A DNA stretch of 64,000 bases from Ricordea florida (lineage: Eukaryota; Cnidaria; Anthozoa; Corallimorpharia; Ricordeidae). This document shows positions 1 to 13,600 of this stretch, piece after piece (positions within the stretch are counted from its first letter, which is position 1; each line of letters begins with the position of its first letter). The notes below the pieces were generated by a model that was not told the DNA's origin, did no database searches, and was given only the letters and a program-made list of their open reading frames with translations. The stretch covers positions 22,528,503 to 22,592,502 of the forward strand of contig OX453285.1 in the NCBI GenBank assembly GCA_949710005.1, given 5' to 3'. The position numbers were made by a program, and so were the translations under genes.

Positions 1-76
1 AAGACACACAGTCATCGGCTGATATCACAAGAGGGTCGGCATCGATCCCTCGATCAGACACCTGAAGCTGATGGAC
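1..76 (-). CDS. Cupredoxin-repeat gene, exon 18 (partial, cut by window edge)
   Basis: The acceptor is ..tggtctgccag at the high-coordinate side. Phase 0 follows directly from exon 17. It encodes the opening of domain 6, 'VHQLQVSDRGIDADPLVI', then 'SADDC'. The pattern matches the first strands of domains 1-5. The exon continues beyond the left edge. Confidence 0.75.
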
Positions 77-1653
77 CTGGCAGACCATGACAACAGGTAA
101 AGATGTTAGGTTACTTTACTTTACTTTCTATCTTCTCAGCTTTGCCTTGCTTTATAAATACAAGTATATAGATACACATATTTAATAATAAATATAGAAG
201 CCTGAGCCGTGTATTTCACCGTGATAAAACACGACGGGCATTTGAGTACACGAGTGAAATGTAGAAAACACGAGATTTCCGTTCGGATTTATGGCCCGGG
301 CGCTGCGCGCTTGGGCCATAAATCCGACCGGAAAACCTCGGCCCGTAACTTACAGTACGGACCTCGAACTCGGTTAGCAAGAGGTATTCACACTGAGCGT
401 ACCATTCATCACGCTGAGCGTAACATATATAAATGTAAATTACTATTATTATGACATTCATCACACTGAGCCTATCATTCCTCGCACTGAGCCTATCATT
501 TTTCACACTGAGCCTATCATTTATCACACTGAGCGTAAAATTTATCACACTGAGCGTAACATTCCTCACACTGAGTGTAAAATTCATCACACTGAGCGTC
601 ACATTCATCACACTGAGCGTATCATTCATCACACTGAGCGTGAAATTGCTCACACTGGGCCTATCATTTATCACACTGAGCGTAAAATTTATCACAATGA
701 GCGTAACATTCCTCACACTGAGCGTAACATTTATCACACCGAGCGAAACATTCATCACACCAAGCGTAACATTGATCACACCTAGCGTAACATTCATCAC
801 ATTGAGCGTAACATTCATCACGCCTAGCGTAACATTAATCACACTAAGCATAACATTCACCACACACTGAGCATAACATTCATCACACTGAGGGTAATAT
901 TCATCACACCGTAGGTAAAATTCAGTAAATTGCAAATTTTGGTTTTCAATACCAGTATTAATAAATTTTCCTCCACTTGCGAAATTACACATAAACATGT
1001 GTAAGATCCTCGTACCTGCTTCAATTGCTTACATAACTGCCACGATCTTTCACTTATCAAATCTTTGATCCCGTTCAAATATATGAGACCTTCATATATT
1101 CACATTCATTAGACATTAACATGAAGGAAGTGTAACCTGTAATCAATGTGACAATGTCTTCACCAACTGTTTTCGGATCAATATCAGTTTCTGGGCAACC
1201 GTGCACCTACCCCTCCCCTAAACCAACATTAACGCTAACTTTTTAACTCATTATAACTTGTTGGATTAGGGGAGGGTAGGTGCACAGTTGCCCAGAAACT
1301 GATATCGATCCCTCTTGTCTATGTCTGCTGCAGTATACGTAGGTCACGTTACCCCTGGAAGCTATTCTTGACCGAGTTTCATTTACAAATATACAACATT
1401 TCTAAACTCTCCTACACCAAAAATTAGGACGCTATATGTAACGAAAAACTGGAGTAAAATGTTATTACCTGAGATTCAGGTGTTACCACAACAGCACCGA
1501 ATACTTCAGGAAGGCCACTGCTGAATAAGGGACAGAAAAAGAAAATCACCGTGACAAACTTAAAACATTAATCATAACTATAACAAAATTCTCAAATCTG
1601 ATTGGCTATCAACTGCCCTGATTTCAGCCTTAATAGGACAGTCAAATAGGACA

Positions 1654-1688
<35 letters not shown>

Positions 1689-4600
1689 CCATCACGCGCG
1701 CGCTTAAATGGCTTTTTTTTTTTACTTCTGGCATAAAAAATCTTGGAATTTCATGTGTTTTGATTTAAAAAAAAGAAGTTTAAACATCACAAATTTTGTT
1801 AAAGTTATGATTAATTGGTAATAAGACTTTGTGTCGTCCAATTCGGTCTGCAATCATACTCGTGATTAAACAAATCGGACTCCCGCTACGCGGTCGTCCG
1901 ATTTTGTTTATCACTCGTATGATTACAGACCGAATTGGACTCCACTCAGTCCTATTACCGTTACTAATTCAGGTAATAAGAATGTCTAGCGTCTCTTTGG
2001 AAAGCTCAGTGATTAGCGCTAACCCAGGGTTAAGCATTAGGTCTTAGTTACTGACAAACGTTGTATGCCAGTTCTAGAAATAGACAAACAAGCAAGCTAC
2101 TGAACAGTACTGTACTGTGGTAGTGTTTGTTTTACTATACAGTGTGGTTCTATCTTTTTCATCTGTGGATACACCATGCAGTGTGACCATTCTTTGTAAA
2201 GCTACTGAACAGTGCTGTACTGTGGTACTGTTTGTTTTACTATACAGTGTGGTTCTATCTTTTTCATCTGTGGATAAACCATGCAGTGTGACCATTCTTT
2301 GTTAAGCTACTGAACAGTGCTGTACTGTGGTACTGTTTGTTTTACTATACAGTGTGGTTCTATCTTTTTCATCTGTGGATAAACCATGCAGTGTGACCAT
2401 TCTTTGTAAAGCTACTGAACAGTACTGTACTGTGGTACTGTTTGTTTTACTATACAGTGTGGTTCTATCTTTTTCATCTGTGGATAAACCATGCAGTGTG
2501 ACCATTCTTTGTAAAGCTACTGAACAGTACTGTACTGTGGTACTCTTTGTTTTACTATACAGTGTGGTTCTATCTTTTTCATCTGTGGATAAACCATGCA
2601 GTGCGACCATTCTTTGTAAAGCTACTGAACAGTACTGTACTGTGGTACTGTTTGTTTTACTATACAGTGTGGTTCTATCTTTTTCATCTGTGGATCAAAC
2701 CATGCAGTGTGACCATTCTTTGTAAAGCTACTGAACAGTACTGTACGGTGGTACTGTTTGTTTTACTATACAGTGTGATTCTTAAGTTTTTCATCTGTGG
2801 ATCAAATCATGCAGTGTCACCATTCTTTGTAAAGCTTCTCAACAGTACCGTACTGTGGTACTGTTTGTTTTACTATACAGTGTGGTTCTATCTTTTTCAT
2901 CTGTGGATAAACCATGCAGTGTGACCATTCTTTGTAAAGCTACTGAACAGTACTGTACGGTGGTACTGTTTGTTTTACTATACAGTGTGGTTCTATCTTT
3001 TTCATCTGTGGATAAACCATGCAGTGTGACCATTCTTTGTAAAGCTACTGAACAGTACTGTACTGTGGTACTGTTTGTTTTACTATACAGTGTGGTTCTA
3101 TCTTTTTCATCTGTGGATCAAACCATGCAGTGTGACCATTTTTTGTAAAGCTACTGAACAGTACTGTACTGTGGTACTGTTTGTTTTACTATACAGTGTG
3201 GTTCTATCTTTTTCATCTGTGGATCAAACCATGCAGTGTGACCATTCTGTGTAAAGCTACTGAACAGTACTGTACGGTGGTACTGTTTGTTTTACTATAC
3301 AGTGTGGTTCTATCTTTTTCATCTGTGGATAAACCATGCAGTGTGACCATTCTTTGTAAAGCTACTAAACAGTACTGTACTGTGGTACTGTTTGTTTTAC
3401 TATACAGTGTGGTTCTATCTTTTTCATCTGTGGATAAACCATGCAGTGTCACCATTCTTTGTAAAGCTACTAAACAGTACTGTACTGTGGTACTGTTTGT
3501 TTTACTATACAGTGTGGTTCTATCTTTTTCATCTGTGGATAAACCATGCAGTGTCACCATTCTTTGTAAAGCTACTAAACAGTACTGTACTGTGGTACTG
3601 TTTGTTTTACTATACAGTGTGGTTCTATCTTTTTCATCTGTGGATAAACCATGCAGTGTCACCATTCTTTGTAAAGCTACTAAACAGTACTGTACTGTGG
3701 TACTGTTTGTTTTACTATACAGTGTGGTTCTATCTTTTTCATCTGTGGATAAACCATGCAGTGTGACCATTCTTTGTAAAGCTACTAAACAGTACTGTAC
3801 TGTGGTACTGTTTGTTTTACTATACAGTGTGGTTCTATCTTTTTCATCTGTGGATAAACCATGCAGTGTCACCATTCTTTGTAAAGCTACTAAACAGTAC
3901 TGTACTGTGGTACTGTTTGTTTTACTATACAGTGTGGTTCTATCTTTTTCATCTGTGGATAAACCATGCAGTGTCACCATTCTTTGTAAAGCTACTAAAC
4001 AGTACTGTACTGTGGTACTGTTTGTTTTACTATACAGTGTGGTTCTATCTTTTTCATCTGTGGATAAACCATGCAGTGTCACCATTCTTTGTAAAGCTAC
4101 TAAACAGTACTGTACTGTGGTACTGTTTGTTTTACTATACAGTGTGGTTCTATCTTTTTCATCTGTGGATAAACCATGCAGTGTCACCATTCTTTGTAAA
4201 GCTACTAAACAGTACTGTACTGTGGTACTGTTTGTTTTACTATACAGTGTGGTTCTATCTTTTTCATCTGTGGATAAACCATGCAGTGTGACCATTCTTT
4301 GGAAAGCTACTGAACAGTACTGTACTGTGGTACTGTTTGTTTTACTATGCAGTGTGGCTCTAACTTTTTCATCTGTGGATCAAACCATGCAGTGTGACCA
4401 TTCTTTGGAAAGCTACTGAACAGTACTGTACTGTGGTACTGTTTGTTTTACTATACAGTGTGGTTCTATCTTTTTCATCTGTGGATCAAACCATGCAGTG
4501 TGACCATTCTTTGGAAAGCTACTGAACAGTACTGTACTGTGGTACTGTTTGTTTTACTATACAGTGTGGTTCTATCTTTTTCATCTGTGGATAAACCATG

Positions 4601-7600
4601 CAGTGTCACCATTCTTTGTAAAGCTACTAAACAGTACTGTACTGTGGTACTGTTTGTTTTACTATACAGTGTGGTTCTATCTTTTTCATCTGTGGATAAA
4701 CCATGCAGTGTCACCATTCTTTGTAAAGCTACTAAACAGTACTGTACTGTGGTACTGTTTGTTTTACTATACAGTGTGGTTCTATCTTTTTCATCTGTGG
4801 ATAAACCATGCAGTGTCACCATTCTTTGTAAAGCTACTAAACAGTACTGTACTGTGGTACTGTTTGTTTTACTATACAGTGTGGTTCTATCTTTTTCATC
4901 TGTGGATAAACCATGCAGTGTCACCATTCTTTGTAAAGCTACTAAACAGTACTGTACTGTGGTACTGTTTGTTTTACTATACAGTGTGGTTCTATCTTTT
5001 TCATCTGTGGATAAACCATGCAGTGTCACCATTCTTTGTAAAGCTACTAAACAGTACTGTACTGTGGTACTGTTTGTTTTACTATACAGTGTGGTTCTAT
5101 CTTTTTCATCTGTGGATAAACCATGCAGTGTGACCATTCTTTGTAAAGCTACTAAACAGTACTGTACTGTGGTACTGTTTGTTTTACTATACAGTGTGGT
5201 TCTATCTTTTTCATCTGTGGATAAACCATGCAGTGTCACCATTCTTTGTAAAGCTACTAAACAGTACTGTACTGTGGTACTGTTTGTTTTACTATACAGT
5301 GTGGTTCTATCTTTTTCATCTGTGGATAAACCATGCAGTGTCACCATTCTTTGTAAAGCTACTAAACAGTACTGTACTGTGGTACTGTTTGTTTTACTAT
5401 ACAGTGTGGTTCTATCTTTTTCATCTGTGGATAAACCATGCAGTGTCACCATTCTTTGTAAAGCTACTAAACAGTACTGTACTGTGGTACTGTTTGTTTT
5501 ACTATACAGTGTGGTTCTATCTTTTTCATCTGTGGATAAACCATGCAGTGTCACCATTCTTTGTAAAGCTACTAAACAGTACTGTACTGTGGTACTGTTT
5601 GTTTTACTATACAGTGTGGTTCTATCTTTTTCATCTGTGGATAAACCATGCAGTGTCACCATTCTTTGTAAAGCTACTAAACAGTACTGTACTGTGGTAC
5701 TGTTTGTTTTACTATACAGTGTGGTTCTAACTTTTTCATCTGTGGATCAAACCATGCAGTGTGGCCATTCTTTGTAAAGCTACTAAACAGTACTGTACTG
5801 TGGTACTGTTTGTTTTACTATACAGTGTGGTTCTATCTTTTTCATCTGTGGATAAACCATGCAGTGTCACCATTCTTTGTAAAGCTACTAAACAGTACTG
5901 TACTGTGGTACTGTTTGTTTTACTATACAGTGTGGTTCTAACTTTTTCATCTGTGGATCAAACCATGCAGTGACCAGTACAAAAAGTCTCACCTAGCAAA
6001 GTAGAACACTCCCAGCTCCTTGAACACGTGTTTAAAAGCGCTTGGTGATCGTACTGGCTTCTCACCACTGTCAAATCCATCACGTATCAACGTGCGCTGA
6101 TGAGTGACCTGTGCATGAGATCGTTCACGACACGTTATTCAAAGTGATTACCAAGTAACTTAATTGTTTCGCCTATTCAAAGGTTAAGCAAACTACGACG
6201 GGAAAGTCACCGAGCATTAAAGAAGACAACAAAACTACACGCGCAAAATACATACCTCTTACTAACCAAGTTCGAGGTCCGTACTGTAAGTTACGGATCG
6301 AGTTTTTTTCCGCTCGGATTTATGGCCCAGGGGCCCGTTTCTCGAAAGCTCCCGTAAATTCCGGGCCCGATAACTTACCGGGACGGTTAACGGGAAACTT
6401 TACCGGGCACGGAATAGTGTTTCTCGAAGCATCCGTAACCTTTCCCGGTACTTACCGGACCCGATAATACAGTTGGTTGTTTCCAATCTCTAAATCTCAA
6501 TCTCTCTCTAATCACTAACTTGCCATTTAGCTACAAACACTTATTTCAGCAGTTTGTACTGATACGAATTTTGCTTAACTAGGAGTAGAAAATCAGTATT
6601 GGAAAGAAGGAAGGATCTTCTGAAGTGAAAAGCTATAGATCAACCGGCGTGATTAGGGAGTTTAAGATCTCCGAAGGCGACGGCAGACGAAAACGTCACC
6701 CCAAAATATAACTTGGCTCTATCATAAGTCTTTCGCAAATATTCAGTCTCGTTCACGTCTTACAAAATGGGTAAAGTGTCCTAAAAAAAATTGGTACAAG
6801 CGGTTTCGGAATGAAAATAGAGAATGAAAGATTCTCTGTTGCATGCTTACGTTGTCATCAAAACATCAAATTTGGTGTTTTCACGTCGTCGTTAAGCTGA
6901 GGACCGCTAGTATACTTGCTAAAATCCGTGCAGCACGTGCAGCACGTGCAGTACGATTATTTATACTCTTCTAACCAATGATATTATTGTTTTGTGGGGT
7001 TACCGTAGTCGTAGCCGTCGTCGTTTCTCCCTCGTTTTTCCGGCCGGGAAACATCAAGCGCAATTTTCAAAGATCCCAAATTGACTGTCCTAGCATAAAG
7101 CAAGTTAAGATCAAGAGAAATGCGACTGAAACAATTTTGTGATTGGGGAGAATAATTTTAAAGCTCTTTATTCTCGTTTATCTATCGTGAGTACGGAGGG
7201 TCTCCCAGAGGTTTTGGGGAACAAGGGAACATTGGCAATTTATCGAAGGGAACAAGGGAACATTAGCCAATTTTTGGGAGCAGGGGAACAAAAAAGTGTG
7301 GGAACACATTCTGGAAATGTGTGGGAACATGGGAACACAGGGCAATTTTGGAAGGGAACAAGGGAACAAGGACTCCCCCAGGGAGACCCTCAGTACAGTA
7401 CGCTTCTTCGTGTTTGTGCAACGCGCATAATGCGACTCTTTTCCCGACCGCTCTTTTATGTAATTACTTTTATCTGTAGAATGTCTGTTTTCTTATTCCC
7501 TCCTCCTTCCCGAAAAGGTAAAAAAAAGTCCGAAATTAACACACAGGAAACAGATTTGCCTCTCAGTAGGATCAGGTTTGCGTGACGGGAACCATTATTT

Positions 7601-10600
7601 ACACAAAGAAGTCATTTGGAAGTCATAACGCGGGGTGAGTGATCGGAGTTTTATCTATTCATTGATTTTTCCGCTGTTTGTTGGTTTTAAAAAACAATCA
7701 AATAGAACCTCACATTTATATAGCGCTTCCATGCAAATGCATTCCAACTGTAAAAAATAAAACAACAAATATTTAACTACGTTTCCGAAGCCAGTGGGCA
7801 GCTTCTCGCCGTGTTTCTTTCCAATTCCTCCTTCAGTTCCTCAACGAGCTACTCTATTCTTGCTCGAGAGAGCCAAAATTGTTCAATGACCTCGCAGTCA
7901 GCCATATCGGCTAGAAAGGGGCGTCTTTGGTAAGACCGTGGTCTTCGCGCTAAACAAAAAAGTTCGCCTCTGGCCGCCATTTTGTTAGTTTTGCAACATT
8001 TGCGACTTCCCGCTAACTTTACTGGAGGTCACGACCTCCTGTAAATTACCGGGAGAGTTACCGGACAAATTAACGGGAACGAAAATAAGGGGAGCTTCGA
8101 GAAACACCTGAAAAGTTTACGGGGACTTACCGGGTAACTTACCGGGAAACTTACCGGGCCCGATAATTTACCGGGTCTTTCGAGAAACGGGCCCCAGGCG
8201 CGAAGCGCGCGGGCCATAAATCCGAGAGGAAAAAAAGAGGATCCGTAACTTACAGTACAAACCGACAAAACGAGGTTTGTAAGATATTTATTACATCTCT
8301 GGAGATATTTTGGCGACCAAAACAAACTTTTAAATTTAGCGGGCCGTACAGTGAAGTACGGCCCGCTAAATTGACCAATCACAGCGCGCGTACTAACTGA
8401 GAGATATAATAAGACGCAGTACGTTTCTTTCGATTTCTGTAGAACCGCAACGTGACACGACCATTTTCCAAGTTTTACAGAGGACCAATGTCTAGCACAG
8501 TAAATTTACTAAGAAGTGGGAGCTGATAATCCGTTGCTAAGTTTCCGCTATTCTGTAGAAAAAGTCAAAGGAAGTAAAATAGGCCAACCACCAGATGCTA
8601 TCGGGAAAGAGCTTCGTATCAAGTTTTCAATTGGTGCCATCTTGAAAGTTTCCGTCCCGTGTTTGCTTAATCAACCCTTTTCCTCGGTTCTGTCCTCGTA
8701 TACCGGTACACAAGGGAATAACCATTGTATTTTCTTTGTTTAGGAGTCATTTTTTAGCTGTAATGTATTGTTTGGTCTTTTGTATCGGCTCTTGAGTACT
8801 GGTACACGAGGACAGAACCCTTTTCCTCCCAAACCTGATCTGAGTAGCAACTCTCGTAACTGAAAGCCAGACATTGGGTTAAAGGCTTGTTTGGAGAATG
8901 TTGTGTTGGATCAATTCATCATATTAGAGGTGACCCTTTTACTAATTCTCATCATCAGTTTCCTATAAAGTGTCCTGTTAATATCAGGAGAATTTCCAAG
9001 TTGGTCACTCCTGACAGTGATAGGGTTAAACTACTCAACGCCTCTAATCATACCACTGCTAAAATACAGTACTGCTCGGCAGATCCTTTGAGGACATCGA
9101 CTGAATCAAAGCAACACCTCGCTCTTAAAGTGCACCACAATCTCCCGGCCAGACCCTGTAGGACCCTATGATAGCTACAAAACTTTCAAGCAGAGACTAC
9201 AATCATGGACAAAAACGTTGAGACAATTTACCAAACCTCACGCTTTGTAACTAACAACAGAATTTTGTATTTGAACGAAAACATCTTTTTCATCTGAAAT
9301 CACCCCCTCCCCCCCCCCCAAAAAAGAAAAAAAATATGTTGCAAAACGCTTTGTGGATGTTCAGTTGTTTCCAACATTGAAAAAGGGGGGAGGGGAGGGT
9401 ACCTTTCACGAGAGAAGAGAGAACAGAATTTACACCAAGGAAAAAGGTTGGTAATTGTCATGTGTCTCAACAACTTTTGTCTATGATTGTCATGCCACTA
9501 CCAGACGTTCTGGTTTCATATGTCCCTTACCTGTCTAATGTTGTGATGTCTCTCTGTATTGTCCCACCACCACCAGACACAGTCTCCAGGATGAACGTTC
9601 AATATCTTTGGTGTGAATCCTTGATCATGGACTCGAACAGTGTAATGCTTCAGTTAAACAAAACAACAATAATAAACAACAACCTACTGAACAGTACTGT
9701 ACTGTGGTACTGTTTGTTTTACTATAAATTGTGGTTCTAACTTTTTCATCTGTGGATCAAACCATGCAGTGTGACCATTCTTTGTAAAGCTACTGAACAG
9801 TACTGTACTGTGGTACTGTTTGTTTTACTATACAGTGTGGTTCTAACTTTTTCATCTGTGGATCAAACCATGCAGTGTGACCATTCTTTGGAAAGCTGCT
9901 GCGTGATCAGTACTGTACTGTGGTACTGTTTGTTTTACTACACAGTGTGGTTCTAACTTTTTCATCTGTGGATCAAACCATGCAATGTGACCATTCTTTG
10001 TAAAGCTACTGAACAGTACTGTACTGTGGTACTGTTTCTTTTACTATACAGTGTGGTTCTATCTTTTTCATCTGTGGATCAAACCATGCAGTGTGACCAC
10101 TCTTTGTAAAGCTACTGAACAGTACTGTACTGTGGTACTGTTTGTTTTACTATACAGTGTGGTTCTAACTTTTTCATCTGTGGATCAAACCATGCAGTGT
10201 GACCATTCTTTGGAAAGCTGCTGCGTGATCAGTACTGTACTGTGGTACTGTTTGTTTTACTATACAGTGTGGTTCTAACTTTTTCATCTGTGGATCAAAC
10301 CATGCAGTGTGACCATTCTTTGGAAAGCTGCTGCGTGATCAGTACTGTACTGTGGTACTGTTTGTTTTACTATACAGTGTGGTTCTAACTTTTTCATCTG
10401 TGGATCAAACCATGCAGTGTGACCATTCTTTGTAAAGCTACTGAACAGTACTGTACTGTGGTACTGTTTGTTTTACTACACAGTGTGGTTCTAACTTTTT
10501 CATCTGTGGATCAAACCATGCAATGTGACCATTCTTTGTAAAGCTACTGAACAGTACTGTACTGTGGTACTGTTTCTTTTACTATACAGTGTGGTTCTAA

Positions 10601-13600
10601 ATTTTTCATCTGTGGATCAAACCATGCAGTGTGACCATTCTTTGGAAAGCTGCTGCGTGATCAGTACTGTACTGTGGTACTGTTTGTTTTACTATACAGT
10701 GTGGTTCTAACTTTTTCATCTGTGGATCAAACCATGCAGTGTGACCATTCTTTGGAAAGCTGCTGCGTGATCAGTACTGTACTGTGGTACTGTTTGTTTT
10801 ACTATACAGTGTGGTTCTAACTTTTTCATCTGTGGATCAAACCATGCAGTGTGACCATTCTTTGTAAAGCTACTGAACAGTACTGTACTGTGGTACTGTT
10901 TGTTTTACTACACAGTGTGGTTCTAACTTTTTCATCTGTGGATCAAACCATGCAATGTGACCATTCTTTGTAAAGCTACTGAACAGTACTGTACTGTGGT
11001 ACTGTTTCTTTTACTATACAGTGTGGTTCTAAATTTTTGATCTGTGGATCAAACCATGCAGTGTGGCCATTCTTTGTAAAGCTACTGAACAGTACTGTAC
11101 TGTGGTACTGTTTGTTTTACTATACAGTGTGGTTCTAACTTTTTCATCTGTGGATCAAACCATGCAGTGTGACCATTCTTTGGAAAGCTGCTGCGTGATC
11201 AGTACTGTACTGTGGTACTGTTTGTTTTACTATACAGTGTGGTTCTAACTTTTTCATCTGTGGATCAAACCATGCAGTGTGACCATTCTTTGGAAAGCTG
11301 CTGCGTGATCAGTAATGTACTGTGGTACTGTTTCTTTTACTATACAGTGTGGTTCTAACTTTTTCATCTGTGGATCAAACCATGCAGTGTGACCATTCTT
11401 TGGAAAGCTGCTGCGTGATCAGTACTGTACTGTGGTACTGTTTGTTTTACTATACAGTGTTGTTCTAACTTTTTTATCTGTGGATCAAACCATGCAGTGT
11501 GACCATTCTTTGTAAAGCTACTGAACAGTACTGTACTGTGGTACTGTTTGTTTTACTATACAGTGTGGTTCTAACTTTTTCATCTGTGGATCAAACCATG
11601 CAGTGTGACCATTCTTTGTAAAGCTGCTGCGTGATCAGTACTGTACTGTGGTACTGTTTGTTTTACTATACAGTGTGGTTCTAACTTTTTCATCTGTGGA
11701 TCAAACCATGCAGTGTGACCATTCTTTGGAAAGCTGCTGCGTGATCAGTACTGTACTGTGGTACTGTTTGTTTTACTATACAGTGTGGTTCTAACTTTTT
11801 CATCTGTGGATCAAACGATGCAGTGTGACCATTCTTTGTAAAGCTACTGAACAGTACTGTACTGTGGTACTGTTTGTTTTACTACACAGTGTGGTTCTAA
11901 CTTTTTCATCTGTGGATCAAACCATGCAATGTGACCATTCTTTGTAAAGCTACTGAACAGTACTGTACTGTGGTACTGTTTCTTTTACTATACAGTGTGG
12001 TTCTAACTTTTTCATCTGTGGATCAAACCATGCAGTGTGGCCATTCTTTGTAAAGCTACTGAACAGTACTGTACTGTGGTACTGTTTGTTTTACTATACA
12101 GTGTGGTTCTAACTTTTTCATCTGTGGATCAAACCATGCAGTGTGACCATTCTTTGGAAAGCTGCTGCGTGATCAGTACTGTACTGTGGTACTGTTTGTT
12201 TTACTATACAGTGTGGTTCTAACTTTTTCATCTGTGGATCAAACCATGCAGTGTGACCATTCTTTGGAAAGCTGCTGCGTGATCAGTAATGTACTGTGGT
12301 ACTGTTTCTTTTACTATACAGTGTGGTTCTAACTTTTTCATCTGTGGATCAAACCATGCAGTGTGACCATTCTTTGGAAAGCTGCTGCGTGATCAGTACT
12401 GTACTGTGGTACTGTTTGTTTTACTATACAGTGTTGTTCTAACTTTTTTATCTGTGGATCAAACCATGCAGTGTGACCATTCTTTGTAAAGCTACTGAAC
12501 AGTACTGTACTGTGGTACTGTTTGTTTTACTATACAATGTGATCCTAAATTTTTCATCTGTGGATCAAACCATGCAGTGTGACCATTCTTTGTAAAGCTA
12601 CTGAACAGTACTGTACTGTGGTACTGTTTGTTTTGCTATACAATGTGATCCTAAATTTTTCATCTGTGGATCAAACCATGCAGTGTGACCATTCTTTGGA
12701 AAGCTGCTGCGTGATCAGTACTGTACTGTGGTACTGTTTCTTTTACTATACAGTGTGGTTCTAAATTTTTCATCTGTGGATCAAACCATGCAGTGTGACC
12801 ATTCTTTGGAAAGCTGCTGCGTGATCAGTACTGTACTGTGGTACTGTTTGTTTTACTATACAATGTGATCCTAAATTTTTCATCTGTGGATCAAACCATG
12901 CAGTGTGACCATTCTTTGGAAAGCTGCTGCGTGATCAGTACTGTACTGTGGTACTGTTTGTTTTACTATACAATGTGATCCTAAATTTTTCATCTGTGGA
13001 TCAAACCATGCAGTGTGACCATTCTTTGGAAAGCTGCTGCGTGATCAGTACTGTACTGTGGTACTGTTTGTTTTACTATACAATGTGATCCTAAATTTTT
13101 CATCTGTGGATCAAACCATGCAGTGTGACCATTCTTTGGAAAGCTGCTGCGTGATCAGTACTGTACTGTGGTACTGTTTGTTTTACTATACAGTGTGGTT
13201 CTAACTTTTTCATCTGTGGATCAAACCATGCAGTGTGACCATTCTTTGTAAAGCTACTGAACAGTACTGTACTGTGGTACTGTTTGTTTTACTACACAGT
13301 GTGGTTCTAACTTTTTCATCTGTGGATCAAACCATGCAGTGTGACCATTCTTTGTAAAGCTACTGAACAGTACTGTACTGTGGTACTGTTTCTTTTACTA
13401 TACAGTGTGGTTCTAACTTTTTCATCTGTGGATCAAACCATGCAGTGTGGCCATTCTTTGTAAAGCTACTGAACAGTACTGTACTGCGGTACTGTTTGTT
13501 TTACTATACAGTGTGGTTCTAACTTTTTCATCTGTGGATCAAACCATGCAGTGTGACCATTCTTTGGAAAGCTGCTGCGTGATCAGTACTGTACTGTGGT

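Larger units (their letters stand above)
6262..8400. mobile_element. Foldback element, copy 2, split by a nested insertion
   Basis: The left part (6262-6331) and right part (8194-8400) together match the uninterrupted copy at 34804-35108: 'cctctta(c/t)taaccaagtt' at the start, the 'tttatggccc'/'gggccataaa' hairpin, and 'gagatataataag' at the end. The break falls in the hairpin loop. Confidence 0.75.

Noticed and set aside
216-998. 260-codon and 139-codon frames over the 21-bp minisatellite
   Set aside because: Seven-residue periodic peptides on both strands; a repeat artefact.
857-1078. Possible cupredoxin-gene exon reading 'DLISERSWQLCKQLKQ' before gtacga
   Set aside because: No acceptor gives the phase required after exon 17, and exon 17 joins exon 18 directly in phase.
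2074-5973. Long open frames (up to 444 codons) on both strands of array I
   Set aside because: They result from a 105-bp repeat unit being 35 codons long and free of stops in several frames; no domain, and the real exons lie outside the array.
7139-7585. 148-codon frame in the nested transposon
   Set aside because: First half is the translated 'gggaaca' repeat and the rest has no transposase motif.
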